From Acidobacteriaceae bacterium (lineage in GTDB: Bacteria > Acidobacteriota > Terriglobia > Terriglobales > Acidobacteriaceae), in the NCBI GenBank assembly GCA_028283655.1, contig JAPWKE010000003.1:1426001-1490000 (forward strand): a stretch of DNA of 64,000 nt, in the 5' to 3' direction. The position numbers and the translations under genes are program-made. This document shows, piece after piece, positions 61,586-64,000 of this stretch. Numbering within the stretch: the stretch's first letter is position 1; each line of letters starts with the position of its first letter. The notes beneath the pieces were generated by a model. The model searched no databases and was not told the DNA's origin. It was given only the letters and a program-made list of their open reading frames with translations.

Positions 61586-62458
61586 ATGCAGCACAGCGCC
61601 ATCGCCACGAACAAACGCCCCACGCTCCACCTTGTTCCGCCGCGTGCGCCTCGCTATAGCCCCATTGTTCTCTGGCATCTGCTCTCGCTCGACGCCCCGA
61701 CCGTTGCCGCCGTCTGGACGCTGCTCGTCGCCCACGCTGCGCACATCCATCTCCCGTGGCAGACGCCCGTCGCACTCTTCGTCGCGGTCTGGGCGCTCTA
61801 CGTCGTCGACCGCCTGCTCGACACCACCGACCTCGAAGAGCGGCATCGCTTCCACCAGCGCCATCGCGGCCGCTTCCTTGCGCTTGTCGCCTGGGCCGCT
61901 CCCGTTATCGCTCTGCTGCTGCATCGCATCGACGCCGCCGCGCTACGTCTCTACATTCTTCTCGCCAGTCTGCTGGCCGCATGGTTCATCGTCATCCATG
62001 CCCGGCACGGTGCGCACCGTCTGCCGAAAGAACTCGCCGTCGGCCTGTTCTTTCCGGCAGCTATCTTTATCCCCACCGTCGCTCGCTTTCCTGACTTGCG
62101 CCTCACGCTGCTGCCGCCCGCGCTCCTGCTTGCAGTCGTCTGCACACTCAACTGCCTCTTCCTTTACGCCTGGGAACACCCGCACAATCGCCTCCGCGCT
62201 CACTGGACGACACGCTGGGCCACCGCCCACCTCGACATGCTCTCCATGGTGGCGCTCGGAGTTTCGGTCGTGCTGGGCGTCTTCTACCGCGAAGACCTGC
62301 GCATCATCCCCGTAGCGTGCGGGCTCGCTGTCGGCTTCCTGCTGTTGCTCGACCGCACGCGCCACACCCTTCGTCCGCTGGTCGTGCGTGCGCTGGCTGA
62401 CGCCGCGCTGCTTTCGCCGCTGCTTTTCCTCCCCTTCCTGCACAATGCCGGGCTTTGA
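61586..62458 (+). CDS. UbiA-like membrane protein, 290 aa
   Basis: Polytopic membrane protein with about eight helices. The stretch ALYVVDRLLDTTDLEERHRF resembles the first aspartate-rich motif of UbiA prenyltransferases, but the second motif is not clear (LNCLFLYAWEHPHNRL at its position). It may be a divergent UbiA relative or another membrane protein. It starts 9 bases after the branching enzyme and overlaps the methyltransferase gene by 14 bases, so the three form an operon. Confidence 0.65.
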   Translation: MQHSAIATNKRPTLHLVPPRAPRYSPIVLWHLLSLDAPTVAAVWTLLVAHAAHIHLPWQTPVALFVAVWALYVVDRLLDTTDLEERHRFHQRHRGRFLALVAWAAPVIALLLHRIDAAALRLYILLASLLAAWFIVIHARHGAHRLPKELAVGLFFPAAIFIPTVARFPDLRLTLLPPALLLAVVCTLNCLFLYAWEHPHNRLRAHWTTRWATAHLDMLSMVALGVSVVLGVFYREDLRIIPVACGLAVGFLLLLDRTRHTLRPLVVRALADAALLSPLLFLPFLHNAGL

Positions 62459-63074
62459 TCGCGTGGCGCGGCTCTACCGCTGGGCAGAATACCTCGCCCT
62501 CGGCCCGCTGCTCACACAAACCCGCAACCACTGGCTCCCCAAACTCACCCACATTCGCCAGGCAACCATCTTCGGTGATGGAGACGGGCGCTTTCTCGCA
62601 CGCTTCCTGCAGCAAAACCCCGCCGCGCACGCCCACGCCATCGACGCCAGCCCCTGTATGCTCAAACTTCTGCAGCAGCGCAGCCTCTTCGCCGCGGCAA
62701 GACGCACCACGGAACTAGCTACCCTGCCTGAAGCCCTTCCGGCTCCCGACAGCGACCTGCTCGTCACCCATTTCGTCCTCGACTGCCTGCCCCAAACTGC
62801 CGTCGATCGTTTTGCAGAGCAATGCTTCGCCCGCACCGCACCCGGCACCCTCTGGCTGGTGTCAGACTTCGCGCCCATGCGCTCCCGCTGGCTGCGCCCG
62901 GCCTCGCGACTCTACATTCGCTTGCTCTATCTCTCGTTCCGCATGTTGACCGGGCTACGAGTCACGCAACTGCCCGACTCGTATCAGGCACTTTCGCAGG
63001 CAGGCTTCCAGCGCATCGCCCACACCGAACGAGTCAACGGCCTGCTCTTCACCGAACTCTGGCGTCGCCCATAA
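62445..63074 (+). CDS. Class I SAM-dependent methyltransferase, 209 aa
   Basis: Rossmann methyltransferase: the glycine motif is weak but visible in ATIFGDGDGRFLARFL, followed by the ribose-binding acidic position in AHAIDASPCML. DLLVTHFVLDCLPQTAVDRF fills motif IV and GTLWLVSDFAPM motif V. The substrate is unknown. Its ATG at 62445 is inside the 3' end of the UbiA-like gene, indicating coupled translation; it may methylate a product of that protein (inference). Confidence 0.8.
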   Translation: MPGFDRVARLYRWAEYLALGPLLTQTRNHWLPKLTHIRQATIFGDGDGRFLARFLQQNPAAHAHAIDASPCMLKLLQQRSLFAAARRTTELATLPEALPAPDSDLLVTHFVLDCLPQTAVDRFAEQCFARTAPGTLWLVSDFAPMRSRWLRPASRLYIRLLYLSFRMLTGLRVTQLPDSYQALSQAGFQRIAHTERVNGLLFTELWRRP

Positions 63075-63156
63075 AATGGTCTACAGGAGCACTCCCGCTC
63101 CGTGACATCAGCCGTTCATACAGAACGTGTACGCTGCAAACCATCGGAACGCTCGC

Positions 63157-63705
63157 ATGAATCTATTCGTACTTCGCCACGCCTCTGCAGGAACCCGCCG
63201 CCCGAACCCGCTGCTCGACGTCAAGCGTCCACTCGACAAAGACGGCAAGAAACACGCGCTCTACCTAGCCTACGTGCTGAACACGATGAACGTGACCTTT
63301 GATCTCGTCGTCTCCAGCCCGCTCAAGCGTTCCCTGCAGACGGCACAGCTTGTCGCCACCGAAACCGGCTACGAGCAGAACGTGCTCATCTCCAACGCGC
63401 TCTCTCCCGCCGCGACCTACACACAGTTTCAGCACATGCTGCGCGAGTGCGATGGCCACGAGAACGTCCTCGTTGTCGGCCATAACCCCAACCTGACCGA
63501 GTTCCTTGGATCGCTGATCTCACCCACCGCAGCCCTCAACGAGAACCCGGAGAACGCCCGCGTACGCCTCCGCAAGGGCTCGCTCGCGCGCCTCAACTAC
63601 CAGCGCGGCCCAGCTACCCTGCAGTGGCTCCTCGACCCTCGCGTCGTGCGCGGCCTTTACACCACTTCGACGAAGAGCTCTCTACGGAAGATCTCGCGGA
63701 AGTAA
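63157..63705 (+). CDS. sixA: SixA-like phosphohistidine phosphatase, 182 aa
   Basis: Histidine phosphatase superfamily. The catalytic RHG-like motif is R7-H8-A in LFVLRHASAG, and the second catalytic His lies in VLVVGHNPNLTEFL. The conserved arginine is in VVSSPLKRSLQTAQ. SixA-type enzymes dephosphorylate HPt domains or phosphohistidine proteins. ATG 63157 is chosen; the longer frame from 63127 has no site. Its 3' end overlaps the converging Ppx/GppA gene by 49 bases. Confidence 0.88.
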   Translation: MNLFVLRHASAGTRRPNPLLDVKRPLDKDGKKHALYLAYVLNTMNVTFDLVVSSPLKRSLQTAQLVATETGYEQNVLISNALSPAATYTQFQHMLRECDGHENVLVVGHNPNLTEFLGSLISPTAALNENPENARVRLRKGSLARLNYQRGPATLQWLLDPRVVRGLYTTSTKSSLRKISRK

Positions 63706-64000
63706 GCAGCTTCCTTCTTCAGCGACCACGCTTCCAGCTCGGCTCCCCCACGCGCCGGCACCAGTTCCAGCACCACACGCTTCGGAAACACCTTCACCTG
63801 CATCTTCACCGCGGACAGTGCGCGGTCCTGGTTCAGTGCCTGCGCCAGTCGCAGCAGCACCACCGCCCGCACTACGTGGCCGTGCTCTTCCACCGGAACC
63901 GCCCGCATCGGACGATCCATCGCATCCGGCCTGCTCTTGCCCAGGTAGCGTGCAATCGCCGCCACAATCGCCCGCTGCTCCGGCGACACGCCAAAGATCT
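63657..64000 (-). CDS. Ppx/GppA phosphatase, C-terminal part (5' end beyond window)
   Basis: Last about 114 residues of an exopolyphosphatase/guanosine pentaphosphatase-type protein, from the HD-like C-terminal domain: FGVSPEQRAIVAAIARYLGK, RAVVLLRLAQALNQDRAL and a final beta strand VFPKRVVLELVPARGG. The frame is open to the window edge. SixA converging with Ppx is a common pairing in this region type. The enzyme acts on polyphosphate or pppGpp (family knowledge). Confidence 0.82.
   Translation of the reverse strand, partial: IFGVSPEQRAIVAAIARYLGKSRPDAMDRPMRAVPVEEHGHVVRAVVLLRLAQALNQDRALSAVKMQVKVFPKRVVLELVPARGGAELEAWSLKKEAAYFREIFRRELFVEVV

Noticed and set aside
60432-62315. 627-aa plus-strand frame spanning the GH57 and UbiA-like genes
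   Set aside because: Ser/Pro/Arg/Thr-rich shadow in the +1 frame that crosses a gene boundary; no domain.
1-64000. CRISPR arrays, rRNA genes, insertion-sequence transposases, riboswitches
   Set aside because: I looked for regularly spaced repeats, rRNA signatures, transposase motifs and conserved aptamers and saw none.

Overview
The window is a contiguous, high-GC bacterial chromosome segment. Gene content (CX5C-type SCO lipoprotein with a CusF-like domain, LemA/TPM pair, GH57 branching enzyme, an AddAB-type nuclease pair, type IV pilin-like protein, many secreted peptidases and glycosidases, DUF4112, YtxH and BON proteins) is what I would expect of a heterotrophic soil acidobacterium of the Terriglobus/Granulicella/Edaphobacter type. 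That placement is inference from gene content; no rRNA gene is present to settle it.

Layout. 1-5.4 kb (minus strand): truncated Nramp-like metal transporter, CgeB-like glycosyltransferase, soluble PRC/MgtE_N/CBS protein, LemA, TPM protein, DUF4142 protein. 5.5-10.3 kb: S9 oligopeptidase convergent with an M1 aminopeptidase, sharing a two-way terminator. 10.3-13.5 kb: SCO lipoprotein, small membrane protein and a frameshifted ABC exporter. 13.5-23.3 kb (plus): MFS transporter, AddB/AddA-type pair, response regulator overlapping a CHASE3/PAS histidine kinase. 23.3-34.3 kb: threonine aldolase, HemW-like radical SAM protein, ABC exporter, MHS transporter, an ECF sigma operon ending in a 58-59 residue gene, an EmrB-type pump divergent from its likely HxlR regulator, YdeI protein, M16 peptidase. 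34.4-38.9 kb: degenerate secreted GH13-like protein, TolC-family protein, pilin-like protein, LolA-like protein.

39.0-46.5 kb is an amino-sugar locus: secreted GH20 hexosaminidase, NagA deacetylase and a 1400-residue fusion of a sodium/solute symporter, a beta-lactamase-fold serine hydrolase (AmiE-like) and a DUF1343/NamZ (GH171) exo-muramidase domain. In one polypeptide it could trim peptide from MurNAc, release MurNAc and import the sugar.

46.9-51.3 kb is an AT-richer island bounded by a perfect 24-bp repeat of the 3' end of tRNA-Pro(TGG). It carries a truncated XRE gene, two Rhs C-terminal cassettes (one with an L,D-transpeptidase-like toxin tip overlapping a signal-peptide-bearing putative immunity gene), a frameshifted oligogalacturonate-lyase-type gene and an Ala/Asp-rich ORF. 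No integrase is visible.

51.3-64 kb: tRNA-Pro, tRNA-His and tRNA-Arg, DUF4112, DUF72 and YheT-type hydrolase, MFS transporter, MnmA, envelope-stress-like small proteins (DUF948-like, YtxH, BON), GH57 branching enzyme, UbiA-like membrane protein with a methyltransferase, SixA, and the 3' end of a Ppx/GppA gene.
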